DNA from: Bacteroidota bacterium
GTDB lineage: Bacteria > Bacteroidota > Bacteroidia > Cytophagales > Cyclobacteriaceae
DNA: 64,000 nt
Direction of reading: 5' to 3'
Assembly (NCBI GenBank): GCA_018267135.1
Contig: JAFDZA010000011.1
Location: forward strand, 62,001-126,000
Shown here: positions 23,428 through 31,865 of the stretch, in pieces
How the letters are laid out: each line of letters opens with the position of its first letter
Position numbering within the stretch: position 1 is the stretch's first letter
Made by a program: the position numbers and the translations under genes
The notes under the pieces: generated by a model
The model's database searches: none
Told to the model about the DNA's origin: nothing
Seen by the model: only the letters and a program-made list of their open reading frames with translations

Positions 23428-24662
23428 GAGACAGCATGGTAATACATGACACTGGCATTTTGCGGAGAAAGAATTTCTTTGGCAACCCGGTGAATATCTT
23501 GCGTAGAAACTTTTTCAATTAGATCAACTTCGTGGTTTACCCAATCAGTATTTCCACTTAATGAGGCAAAAGCCAAATTCATGGCGCGGTTTAGTATTTC
23601 TACTTCCCCAAAAACCAATGTGGAAACCGATTGGTTTTTTACCTTTTGCAATTCACGCTCAGCCACTCCGTCCGTCACGATATTTTGCAGAATTTCGTCT
23701 ACTTCTTTTTCCGCTTCTTCGGGGCTAATGCCCTCTTGTGTTCGCCCGTTTATGACCAGCAAACCCGGGTCTATTGTCCCCATTACAAAGGAGGAAACCG
23801 CAGTAAAGATTTCTTTTTCTTTAACTAGTTTTTGGTGCAGCCGGCTAGATTCTCCCCGGCTCATAATATCGCTAAGCAAATCAACTGCGTAATAATCTTG
23901 ATGAAAGCGGCCGGGCATGTGGTAGGTTTTGTAGAAGGCAGGAGCCGGCACTTTTGCCTCTACCCGTAGTGTGCGCTTCGTAGCTTGCGTGGGTTCGGCT
24001 GTCAGGTTTCTTATTATTTTTTCTCCGGAAGGAATGGGAGCAAACCATTTATCAGCCAGTTTTTTTACCTGATCGGTAGTAACGTTCCCGGCTACTACCA
24101 GCACTGCGTGGTTAGGGCGATAATGCCGGAAGAAAAAACTTTCTACATCGGCCATGGTAGCCTGTTCGATGTGGGTTATCTCTTTGCCAATGGTGGCCCA
24201 CCGGTAAGGATGTTTTTCGTAAGCTAAAGGCCGTAGTTTAAGCCATACATCGCCATAGGGTTGGTTAAGATAGCGTTGTTTAAATTCTTCAATCACCACT
24301 TTGCGTTGCACTTCCAGCACGTGGGGGTCAAACGAAAGACTGAGCATACGGTCGCTCTCCAGCCAAAAGCCTGTTTCAATATTGGCGGCCGGCACAGTAA
24401 GGTAATAATTGGTAATGTCGGTATTGGTAAACGCATTATTTTCACCTCCTACCATTTGCAGAGGCTCATCGTAGCTGGGAATATTTTTGGAGCCGCCAAA
24501 CATAAGATGTTCAAACAAATGAGCAAAGCCGGTTTTGTCTGGATCCTCATCGCGCGAACCTACATCATACAGGATGTTCATAACGGCTACCTGCACGGAA
24601 GGATCTTCATGCACAATTACCCGAAGGCCATTTTCCAGCACAAACTCATTAAACAAAATCAT
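23424..24662 (-). CDS. M16 family zinc metallopeptidase (pitrilysin-like)
   Basis: About 412 residues. The inverted zinc motif HxxEH is in TGFAHLFEHLMFGGSKN, and NAFTNTDITNYYLTVPAAN and FWLESDRMLSLSFDP follow, all typical of M16B peptidases. I choose ATG 24660-24662 because the family begins with the sequence MxxFxxFxLxNGLRVIVHED, seen here as MILFNEFVLENGLRVIVHED. The upstream ATG at 24719 adds 19 atypical residues and would leave only 26 bp to the divergent desaturase gene. No signal peptide, so probably cytosolic or periplasmic by another route. First gene of the M16-ispF-mnmD unit. Confidence 0.88.
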   Translation of the reverse strand: MILFNEFVLENGLRVIVHEDPSVQVAVMNILYDVGSRDEDPDKTGFAHLFEHLMFGGSKNIPSYDEPLQMVGGENNAFTNTDITNYYLTVPAANIETGFWLESDRMLSLSFDPHVLEVQRKVVIEEFKQRYLNQPYGDVWLKLRPLAYEKHPYRWATIGKEITHIEQATMADVESFFFRHYRPNHAVLVVAGNVTTDQVKKLADKWFAPIPSGEKIIRNLTAEPTQATKRTLRVEAKVPAPAFYKTYHMPGRFHQDYYAVDLLSDIMSRGESSRLHQKLVKEKEIFTAVSSFVMGTIDPGLLVINGRTQEGISPEEAEKEVDEILQNIVTDGVAERELQKVKNQSVSTLVFGEVEILNRAMNLAFASLSGNTDWVNHEVDLIEKVSTQDIHRVAKEILSPQNASVMYYHAVS

Positions 24663-24745
24663 ATCCTCAAAATTACTCGGGTTTTTTGAAACTATATATC
24701 TAAAATTTTGTCTTTCCATAATTTATTGTCAAACTTGACCCGACT

Positions 24746-25756
24746 ATGAGAGAAACCACTTTTCGATTTTCGGAACAACCTGAGCCGCACCGGGTGCGCA
24801 CACTTCAAATCCTGAAACAACATCCCGATATCAAAAAACTGATGGGCAAAAACCCACTTACTATTTTCGCTATTTTGGGTTTGGTGGGAGGTATGATTGC
24901 GTTATCGTATGCCGTAAAAGACAGCCCGTGGTGGGTTGTTTTTCTGGTGGCTTATTGCGTGGGGGCGTTTTTTAACCATTCGTTGTTTGTAATGATTCAC
25001 GAGTGCTCACACCATTTACTGTTTAAAAATAAAAGTTTAAATAATCTGGCTTCCATTCTGGCCAACTTGCCGCACATCATGCCTTCGGCCATGTCGTTTG
25101 CCCGCTATCATATCAAACATCATTCGTTTCAGGGAGTGCATGAATTAGATGCCGACCTGCCCGATTACTGGGAGGCTAAATTGTTTAACAATTCATTTTT
25201 AGGAAAAGCCACCTGGCTTTTGTTCTTCCCTGTTTTTCAAGTAATCCGCACATTTCGCTTAAAAGAAATTCGCCCGGTTGACGGCTGGATCGTAACCAAC
25301 ATAGTAGTGCAGGTAGCTTTTGATGTGGCACTCTGGGTGCTTTTTGGCCCCAAAGCCTTTTTCTTTATGCTGATCAGTTTTTTCTTTTCGGTAGGCCTGC
25401 ACCCGTTGGGGGCCAGGTGGATTCAGGAACATTACCTCACGCTGAGCGAAACGCAGGAAACATACAGTTACTACGGGCCGCTTAACACAGTAGCCTTTAA
25501 TGTAGGCTACCACAACGAGCATCATGATTTTCCTTCCATTCCCTGGAACAAACTTCCGCAGCTGAAAAAGGGAGCCCCTGTTTTTTATGACACATTGCAA
25601 TCGCACCAATCGTGGACAAAATTATTTTTCCGCTTTTTGTTTGATAAAAACATTTCACTTTACTCACGTATTACACGTGCGGAGCGCGGGAAGGTAAAAC
25701 TGACCGATGAAAGCAAGCCCGATGCAGAGTTAGTGAGAGTAAATACATCGGCTTAG
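24746..25756 (+). CDS. Sphingolipid (dihydroceramide) delta-4-desaturase-like enzyme, DEGS1 type
   Basis: A 336-residue membrane desaturase. The N-terminus QPEPHRVRTLQILKQHPDIK then KLMG resembles the lipid-desaturase N-terminal domain of eukaryotic DEGS1. The three histidine boxes are HECSHH, YHIKHH and YHNEHHDFPSIP. The stretch ETYSYYGPLN followed by FNVGYHNEHHDFP is, from memory, nearly identical to human DEGS1, as is GLHPLGARWIQEHY. DEGS1 puts the 4,5-trans double bond into dihydroceramide. Bacteroidota make dihydroceramides, so the substrate is plausibly the same. Four to six membrane segments are predicted. No sphingolipid synthesis gene is next to it; an FA2H-like hydroxylase is 13 kb upstream. 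Confidence 0.88.
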   Translation: MRETTFRFSEQPEPHRVRTLQILKQHPDIKKLMGKNPLTIFAILGLVGGMIALSYAVKDSPWWVVFLVAYCVGAFFNHSLFVMIHECSHHLLFKNKSLNNLASILANLPHIMPSAMSFARYHIKHHSFQGVHELDADLPDYWEAKLFNNSFLGKATWLLFFPVFQVIRTFRLKEIRPVDGWIVTNIVVQVAFDVALWVLFGPKAFFFMLISFFFSVGLHPLGARWIQEHYLTLSETQETYSYYGPLNTVAFNVGYHNEHHDFPSIPWNKLPQLKKGAPVFYDTLQSHQSWTKLFFRFLFDKNISLYSRITRAERGKVKLTDESKPDAELVRVNTSA

Positions 25757-25887
25757 TAAAATTTTATTCTCCATCTCCGGCTGACCGGGGCATTTCGTGT
25801 GGCCATCTCAGAGTGTGCCAAAAGAACTTTATTTACTTTCGATGAATTTTAAACAGTTTTCTAACTTGCCGTACTATTTTTCTTACT

Positions 25888-27873
25888 ATGAAGTTCGCCC
25901 GCAAAAAATATTCTGACGAAATACTCAAACAACTTTACGAATCGCTTCTTCGCCCGCGATTGATTGAAGAGAAAATGTTAATTCTGCTTCGCCAGAATAA
26001 AATCAGCAAATGGTTTAGTGGTATTGGGCAGGAAGCTATTGCCGTGGGCATTACTGCAGCGCTGGAAAAAGACGAATACATTTTGCCCATGCACCGCAAT
26101 TTAGGTGTCTTTACCGGTCGGCAGATGCCGTTTGCCCGGTTGTTTGCACAATGGCAAGGCACAATGAGCGGCTACACCAAAGGCCGCGACCGTTCGTTTC
26201 ACTTCGGAACGAACGAACATCATATCGTGGGCATGATCTCGCACTTAGGGCCGCAAAACGGAGTGGCGGATGGTATTGCGCTGGCCTCTAAATTAAAAAA
26301 TGAAGGGAAGGTTACCGTAGTTTTTAATGGCGATGGCGGCACCAGTGAAGGCGATTTTCATGAAGGAATAAACGTGGCGGCCGTGTGGGACCTGCCCGTC
26401 ATTTTTGTTGTTGAAAACAATGGCTATGGGCTCTCTACCCCCAGCCGCGAACAATTTCGTTGCAAACAGTTTATAGACAAAGCCATTGGCTACGGAATAG
26501 AAGGAGTGCAAGTAGATGGCAACAATGTGCTGGAGGTCTACGATACCGTAAAAAATTTAGCCGTAACCATTCGCCAAAAACCTCGCCCCATTTTGCTGGA
26601 GTGCCTCACCTTCCGTATGCGCGGGCACGAAGAAGCGAGCGGTACGAAGTACGTTCCCAAAGAACTGATGGAAACGTGGGCGCAAAAAGACCCGCTCGAA
26701 AACTACGAGCAGTATCTTTTGAAAGAAAAAGTGATTGACCCTAAGGAGATTGACAGGCTCCGCAAAAAAATAAAAAAAGAAATTGATGAAGGATTAGCCA
26801 TTGCCTTTGAAGAAAACCTGCCGCAGGCAAATACCGAAAATGAATTAAACGATGTGTATGCTCCCTTCCCCCAAACGGTAGTTACTCCTTCTGCCTCTGA
26901 AGGAAAGGTATCAGAAAAACGATTTATTGATGCCATTAGCGATGGGCTTCGCCAAAGCATGGAAAAACATCCTCACCTCGTATTGATGGGGCAAGACATT
27001 GCCGACTACGGAGGTGTGTTTAAGATTACCGAGGGGTTTGTAAAACAATTTGGTAAAGATCGTGTGCGGAATACCCCGCTTTGCGAAGCCGCCATTGTTG
27101 GCGCATCGCTCGGCCTCTCCATTAAAGGAATGAAGGCCATGGTAGAAATGCAGTTTGCCGATTTTGTAACGGAAGGGTTTAATCAAATTGTGAACAACCT
27201 GGCGAAAACACATTGGCGTTGGGGCCAGCCGGCCGATGTGGTGGTGCGCATGCCTACGGGAGCGGGCACGGCTGCCGGGCCGTTTCACTCGCAAAGCAAT
27301 GAAGCCTGGTTTTTTCATACACCCGGATTGAAGATCGTGTATCCCTCTAACCCGTACGATGCGAAAGGCCTGCTGTGCGCAGCGCTGGAAGACCCCAACC
27401 CGTATTTGTATTTTGAACACAAACTTTTATACCGCTCGGTAAAAGAAAAAATCTTTGACGACTACTATACGGTAGAAATCGGCAAAGCAAAATGGATTAG
27501 CGAGGGAGATGATTTTTCGATCATTACTTATGGTATGGGGGTGCATTGGGCAAAAGAAATTTTAGCTTCGCTGCCCGATGTAAAGGCCGATTTGCTCGAC
27601 TTACGCACACTTCTTCCGTGGGATAAGGATGCCGTAGAGCAGACGGTGAAGAAAACAAACCGCGTTTTAATTTTACATGAAGACACCCTCACCGGTGGAA
27701 TAGGGGCTGAAATTTCTGCCTGGATAAACGAAAATTGTTTTTCGTATCTGGATGCACCCGTGATGCGCGTAGCCAGCCTGGATACGCCCATTCCATTTGC
27801 ACCTACCTTAGAAAATAATTTTTTACCGAAAGGAAGATTAAAAAATAAAATCGAAGAATTGCTTCAGTATTAA
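25888..27873 (+). CDS. Branched-chain 2-oxoacid dehydrogenase E1, alpha and beta subunits fused
   Basis: A 661-residue fusion. Residues 1-325 are the alpha subunit, with the thiamine-diphosphate motif FNGDGGTSEGDFHEGINVAA ending in VVENN. Residues 350-661 are the beta subunit (MGQDIADYGGVFKITEGF, ADFVTEGFNQIVNNLAK, LLDLRTLLPWDKDAVEQTV, HEDTLTGGIGAEI). The alpha-beta order in one chain is common in Bacteroidota. It decarboxylates branched-chain 2-oxoacids from Val, Leu and Ile for branched fatty acid primers and energy. E2 and E3 genes are not adjacent. Its stop overlaps the convergent gene at 27870 by 4 bp. Confidence 0.9.
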   Translation: MKFARKKYSDEILKQLYESLLRPRLIEEKMLILLRQNKISKWFSGIGQEAIAVGITAALEKDEYILPMHRNLGVFTGRQMPFARLFAQWQGTMSGYTKGRDRSFHFGTNEHHIVGMISHLGPQNGVADGIALASKLKNEGKVTVVFNGDGGTSEGDFHEGINVAAVWDLPVIFVVENNGYGLSTPSREQFRCKQFIDKAIGYGIEGVQVDGNNVLEVYDTVKNLAVTIRQKPRPILLECLTFRMRGHEEASGTKYVPKELMETWAQKDPLENYEQYLLKEKVIDPKEIDRLRKKIKKEIDEGLAIAFEENLPQANTENELNDVYAPFPQTVVTPSASEGKVSEKRFIDAISDGLRQSMEKHPHLVLMGQDIADYGGVFKITEGFVKQFGKDRVRNTPLCEAAIVGASLGLSIKGMKAMVEMQFADFVTEGFNQIVNNLAKTHWRWGQPADVVVRMPTGAGTAAGPFHSQSNEAWFFHTPGLKIVYPSNPYDAKGLLCAALEDPNPYLYFEHKLLYRSVKEKIFDDYYTVEIGKAKWISEGDDFSIITYGMGVHWAKEILASLPDVKADLLDLRTLLPWDKDAVEQTVKKTNRVLILHEDTLTGGIGAEISAWINENCFSYLDAPVMRVASLDTPIPFAPTLENNFLPKGRLKNKIEELLQY

Positions 27874-28169
27874 TTTGTGGAAAGCAATTCGCAAACAATT
27901 TCTTGCCACTCATCCTCTAAACTTATAGTTGGAATTTTTTTGCCGGCCCGGCTATACCAGTATTGTGCATTAGCTATGTCGCCTTCTTTCCGGTGCAGGT
28001 AAGCATGCACCCACGAACCGTTTTTAGTACCCACTTCCTGAGCTAAAGCGTGGGCATGATTCCATTCGCCCTTAGCATCATACCAGAGAGCTTTCAATAG
28101 CGTACTTACATTTTCCGGTGGGCAAATTTCTTTAAGGGAGGTTTTTAATTCAGCGATAGTCATAGTCAA
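27870..28169 (-). CDS. Conserved hypothetical protein
   Basis: A 99-residue soluble protein, mostly helical. WNHAHALAQEVGTKNGSWVH followed by AYLHRKEGDIANAQYWYSRA looks like paired TPR-like helices. Similar short proteins with the AWVHAYLHRKEGD...YWYRRAG pattern occur in many bacteria without known function. It is convergent with the E1 gene and overlaps it by 4 bp. Confidence 0.7.
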   Translation of the reverse strand: MTMTIAELKTSLKEICPPENVSTLLKALWYDAKGEWNHAHALAQEVGTKNGSWVHAYLHRKEGDIANAQYWYSRAGKKIPTISLEDEWQEIVCELLSTN

Positions 28170-28255
28170 ATTGTATAGATAGGGTTGACTGAATCTATCC
28201 GCCTAAACAATTTTTGCTAACTTAGCCTGTTTAATACAAAAGCTCAATTATTATT

Positions 28256-31051
28256 TTGTTGCTTCGGATACGAACCACGCTTAAAATCAGTATTCTGCTA
28301 GCCGCATTGGTAAGCGGCAGGTGTGTGTTTGCCCAAAATACAAAGGGAGATAAACCAGCCTTTAGCCTAAAAGCAGCCAAAGGAAAAAGAGTTAAATCGA
28401 AACCTAAGAGCAAAGCCAATTTTAAAAATTTTTTCAGCCGAAGGGTGAATACCCATAGCGAATCGCGAGCATCACGTGCGTTTATCAATAAGCCAATGCC
28501 TTATGCCCGAAGAAATGTGCCTGAACGCAACCGCACCGGAAAACCTATTGGGGGGCATCAGATGCGGGTGCGATCGTCATCGGCCGATGTAGCCCGCAAT
28601 AATATATATCCACGGAATTACCAGTGGAATTTTAACCCATCGCCCACTCCACGAGAAAGTAGTCGAGGTTTTTCTAACCGGCAACAGGTAGCTAAAATCA
28701 ATTCGATGGTTACCCGAAGGGAGCCACCTCCCAATAAGCGAGTCAGACCACGATCTAATTCAAGACCTTTTAGAACGAGGAAGAGAACGAACGCCAACGT
28801 GTACTGGGGAAAAATTAAAGTAGGTGGCGAAAAATCAGTTTCTACAGATATTGCCGGCCGGCCTTTACGCAGGCGCGATTTTCATTCGGCCAACCCGGGG
28901 GCAGAACTCGAAAGAAAAATTATTCCTCGAAAAATAGTACGAGGCGATCGCACCTACCGGGGCTCATTTATCAATCACATGGTGGTTTCCTCTCCCGGTT
29001 ATTCTCAGCGTGCCTGGAAGGGAGATATTTCAGGCCATGCACTACGCAAAATTAAACCTCGGCCAAGCGAAGTTTCCGGAAAGGACATTTCAATTTATCC
29101 ACGCACACTCTCCAACTCAGGGCGAGCCAGAAGCTATTCAAAACCTATTCTCACAAGGTTTCCCCAGCAGGGTGTTTCGATCTTACAGAAATTTCTTTAT
29201 AAGATCCGCGGCCAACGAACTATAAAAGGAGGCGGAAGCAACAGCCGAATTTTTACTAACAGCAGGCGGCCTGTTAATGTTAAGACTCCCGGCATGGGTG
29301 CCAACATGGGAAACTTTACCGGCAACATTAAAGGCTCTGGCGGAAAGTTGTTTAGTCGTATAGGGCTTGATTATTCGGGAAATGTAAGACCCATGCGCCC
29401 TCTTAAAGGCGGAGGAAGCAACAGTCGTATTTTTACCAACAACGGCCGCCCCCTACAAGTGCGTGCTCCCGGCATGGGTGCCAACATGGGTAATTTCAGA
29501 GGGAATATGCGTGGAGGCGAAAAATCGTTTAGCCAGACAGGATATAGTTTTGCCGGGAACATAAAAACCGGAAGACCGCTGAAAGGCGGAGGAAGTAACA
29601 GCGGCCGGATATTTAACAATGGGGGGAGCCCGATTACGGTACGTGTGCCATCAAGCGGTATGGGCACTTTCCGGGGGAATATGCGTGGAGGTGAAAAAAC
29701 ATTTAGCCAGGCAGGATATGGTTTTGCGGGGAACATAAAAGGACAGCGACCGCTGAAAGGTGGAGGCAGTAATAGCGGCCGGATATTTAACAATGGGGGG
29801 AACCCGATTACGGTACGTGTGCCATCAAGCGGTATGGGCACTTTCCGGGGGAATATACGTGGAGGCGAAAAAACATTTAGCCAGGCAGGGTATGGTTTTG
29901 CAGGAAACATAAAAGCACAGCGACCGCTGAAAGGTGGAGGCAGTAATAGTGGCCGGATATTTAACAATGGGGGGAACCCGATTACGGTACGGGTGCCATC
30001 AAACGGAATGGGCACTTTCCGGGGGAATATGCGTGGAGGCGAAAAAACATTTAGCCAGGCAGGGTATGGTTTTGCGGGGAACATAAAAGCACAGCGACCG
30101 CTGAAAGGCGGAGGCAGCAACAGCCGCGAATGGAATAATAATGGCAAACCCATTACCGTTCGTAAGATTGTTTCGGATGTTGGTTTTTATAGCGGTAATT
30201 ACAAATTGCACGACCTAACTCCCGGCTTTGGTTATCAGGGTGAGCTCTATCGAGGGTCAATGAAAGCACATGGCCGTACAAAGGGGGGAGGCAGTAATAG
30301 CGGGCGATTGATGAATAACGATGGGAAACCCATTACCGTTCTGGTGCCCGGGCTGGCAGAAGCCAAAGAAGTAGGCTATTCCGGAAAAATAAAATGGTCT
30401 TTTTTTAAGAAAAAATATGTGCGAAACCCCAATGCCGTGAAAGAGGGATTAAAAAAACTGAAACCCTCTAAATACATAGAGTCGGTGGGCGAACTGCAGG
30501 TAAAAGTAAAACAACCAGCGGCTGGCAAAAATCCGCTCAGTGTTAAAGCCTCCATAAAAGGCCTTACTCCTTCCAGTCACTCCGTAAGAGCGGCCGAGTA
30601 TGCGGGGAAGATGAAAATTATGTGGTCGTATAAGAGAAACCCGAGTGGAAATGAACACGCCCTTAAGTCGATTAAACCATCTCCTTTCTTTATGAAAGGA
30701 AATGATTATGCCGGCCGCCAGCACATGAAACGATATGTGCATAACCCCAACAGCAACAAATATGCACTGGATGTGATAGCGCCTTCGCGTGTGGTAGCTC
30801 GTATTCGCGATTATCAGGGAAATGTAAGAATGAACAAAGCACACGGTGCAAATCTTCATCCCGACTCGGAGTTTGCTCACGGGTTTAGAGATAATGTAAA
30901 ACAAGATCGAACTTTTCTGATGAACATTAAGTTGATGTGGTCTAAGCTATTCCGTAGAAATGCTACCCAGCCTGCCGTAGTAAAAGAAAAAGTGCGCAGA
31001 CCCCGGTACGATAAAAAGGAAAGAGAACTTTGGAAAGACCTATACGATTAA
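28256..31051 (+). CDS. Large exported basic repeat protein, unknown function
   Basis: A 931-residue protein with a probable signal peptide (TTLKISILLAALVSGRCVFAQ). No ATG lies near the start; TTG 28256 is the best candidate, and the frame is open back to a stop at 28232. After the signal the chain is rich in Arg, Lys, Gly, Ser and Asn and is very basic. Residues 324-730 carry seven copies of a repeat starting KGGGSNS, of 58-60 residues. Residues 730-890 carry a second repeat type: NP, about six residues, A/GL, then I/LxPS, followed by (D/E)YxG. A short aromatic-x-G-x-x-K/R motif (FAGNIK, YSGNVR, YSGKIK, YAGKMK) recurs throughout. No enzyme domain. A structural or surface role is likely; it is followed 2 bp later by the bacilliredoxin-like gene. 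Confidence 0.8.
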   Translation: MLLRIRTTLKISILLAALVSGRCVFAQNTKGDKPAFSLKAAKGKRVKSKPKSKANFKNFFSRRVNTHSESRASRAFINKPMPYARRNVPERNRTGKPIGGHQMRVRSSSADVARNNIYPRNYQWNFNPSPTPRESSRGFSNRQQVAKINSMVTRREPPPNKRVRPRSNSRPFRTRKRTNANVYWGKIKVGGEKSVSTDIAGRPLRRRDFHSANPGAELERKIIPRKIVRGDRTYRGSFINHMVVSSPGYSQRAWKGDISGHALRKIKPRPSEVSGKDISIYPRTLSNSGRARSYSKPILTRFPQQGVSILQKFLYKIRGQRTIKGGGSNSRIFTNSRRPVNVKTPGMGANMGNFTGNIKGSGGKLFSRIGLDYSGNVRPMRPLKGGGSNSRIFTNNGRPLQVRAPGMGANMGNFRGNMRGGEKSFSQTGYSFAGNIKTGRPLKGGGSNSGRIFNNGGSPITVRVPSSGMGTFRGNMRGGEKTFSQAGYGFAGNIKGQRPLKGGGSNSGRIFNNGGNPITVRVPSSGMGTFRGNIRGGEKTFSQAGYGFAGNIKAQRPLKGGGSNSGRIFNNGGNPITVRVPSNGMGTFRGNMRGGEKTFSQAGYGFAGNIKAQRPLKGGGSNSREWNNNGKPITVRKIVSDVGFYSGNYKLHDLTPGFGYQGELYRGSMKAHGRTKGGGSNSGRLMNNDGKPITVLVPGLAEAKEVGYSGKIKWSFFKKKYVRNPNAVKEGLKKLKPSKYIESVGELQVKVKQPAAGKNPLSVKASIKGLTPSSHSVRAAEYAGKMKIMWSYKRNPSGNEHALKSIKPSPFFMKGNDYAGRQHMKRYVHNPNSNKYALDVIAPSRVVARIRDYQGNVRMNKAHGANLHPDSEFAHGFRDNVKQDRTFLMNIKLMWSKLFRRNATQPAVVKEKVRRPRYDKKERELWKDLYD
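29225..30420 (+). repeat. Tandem in-frame repeat array, seven KGGGSNS units
   Basis: The repeat units start at 29225, 29405, 29582, 29756, 29930, 30104 and 30281, so successive spacings are 180, 177, 174, 174, 174 and 177 bp. The three units from 29582 to 30103 are almost identical at DNA level, including synonymous positions, while outer units have diverged. This is expansion by recent unequal recombination or slippage within a coding region. Confidence 0.9.
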
Positions 31052-31053
31052 CT

Positions 31054-31398
31054 ATGATGTGGAACGAATTAACCAAGGCAGATCAACTGGAAACTATTCG
31101 GGAAGAATCGCAACACCTACCCGTGCTTGTGTTTAAACACAGCACACGATGCTCCATCAGCCAAGCCGTATTAACCCGGTTAGAACGAAACTGGAAGACT
31201 AATGCCATAAAACCGTATTACCTTGATTTACTTTCGCATCGCGATGTTTCTAATCAGGTAGCTGAATACTTCGATGTAGAACATGAATCGCCCCAAGCGT
31301 TACTGATTAGTCGGGGAAACCCGGTATGGGTGCGTTCTCATCTGGCCATTCGCTTCGATGAATTGGAAGAGGCTGCTCAGACTAAAAATCAAAATTAA
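31054..31398 (+). CDS. ytxJ: Bacillithiol-system redox protein, YtxJ/BrxC-like
   Basis: About 114 residues from ATG 31054 or 31057, 2-5 bp after the repeat-protein stop. A thioredoxin-like fold with the family signature LVFKHSTRCSISQAVLTRLE; the Cys in TRCSIS corresponds to the active cysteine of the monothiol bacilliredoxin BrxC (YtxJ), whose usual form is TCPIS. DVEHESPQALLISRGNPVW supplies the cis-Pro-type loop. Such proteins remove or reduce bacillithiol mixed disulfides. bshA at 10339 supports bacillithiol use. Its 3' end overlaps the convergent OsmC gene by 17 bp. Confidence 0.88.
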   Translation: MMWNELTKADQLETIREESQHLPVLVFKHSTRCSISQAVLTRLERNWKTNAIKPYYLDLLSHRDVSNQVAEYFDVEHESPQALLISRGNPVWVRSHLAIRFDELEEAAQTKNQN

Positions 31399-31792
31399 CA
31401 ACTTGCTTCAGCGCCTCATTTAAACTGAGTGCTACCGGGCAAGTTAATGCAGCATTCTTCAGTTTTTGTTTTTGTACATCGGTAGCCACCAAATTGGGAT
31501 GTGTAAAATGAACATGAATTTCAGCTATTTTTCTGGGTGCGGAAGTCATCACTTTCACAATGTCGGCCTTGAGTCCCTGTAAAGCTATCCCTTCGCGTTG
31601 CGCCACTTGGCCCATAATGGTCATCATGCAACTGCACAGAGCCGCGCTTACTAAGTCAGTTGGGCTGAAAGCCTCCCCCTTGCCTTGGTTATCGACAGGG
31701 GCATCAGTTGTAATTTTTTGCCCGGATTTTAAATGGGTAGCTTGGGTGCGCAAATCGCCCTGGTACTCTATGGTGGCCATAATGGTGTTCAT
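31382..31792 (-). CDS. OsmC/Ohr family peroxide-detoxifying protein
   Basis: A 136-residue protein of the OsmC family. Two conserved cysteines that form the peroxidatic pair are visible: one in LVSAALCSCMMTIMG and one in AALTCPVALSLNEAL. FSPTDLVSAAL is the usual family segment. These proteins reduce organic hydroperoxides with dihydrolipoyl or low-molecular-weight thiols. The start may be ATG 31792 or the second Met (MATIEYQG) at 31780. It is convergent with the BrxC-like gene. Confidence 0.9.
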   Translation of the reverse strand: MNTIMATIEYQGDLRTQATHLKSGQKITTDAPVDNQGKGEAFSPTDLVSAALCSCMMTIMGQVAQREGIALQGLKADIVKVMTSAPRKIAEIHVHFTHPNLVATDVQKQKLKNAALTCPVALSLNEALKQVVNFDF

Positions 31793-31865
31793 AATTAAAA
31801 TGGTTTTAGTCTTTTTTTCGTTAAAGGTAAAGGACTTAAATTTCGCAAATATTTCTCCGTAAAAA

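Noticed and set aside
29371..30153. Long proline-rich ORF on the minus strand (260 codons)
   Set aside because: It is the antisense shadow of the repeat array; it has no family match and its repeats mirror those of the plus-strand protein.
29225..30420. Regular repeats with constant spacing, CRISPR-like at first sight
   Set aside because: Units are 174-180 bp, in frame, and encode a periodic protein; there are no short repeats with variable spacers and no cas genes.
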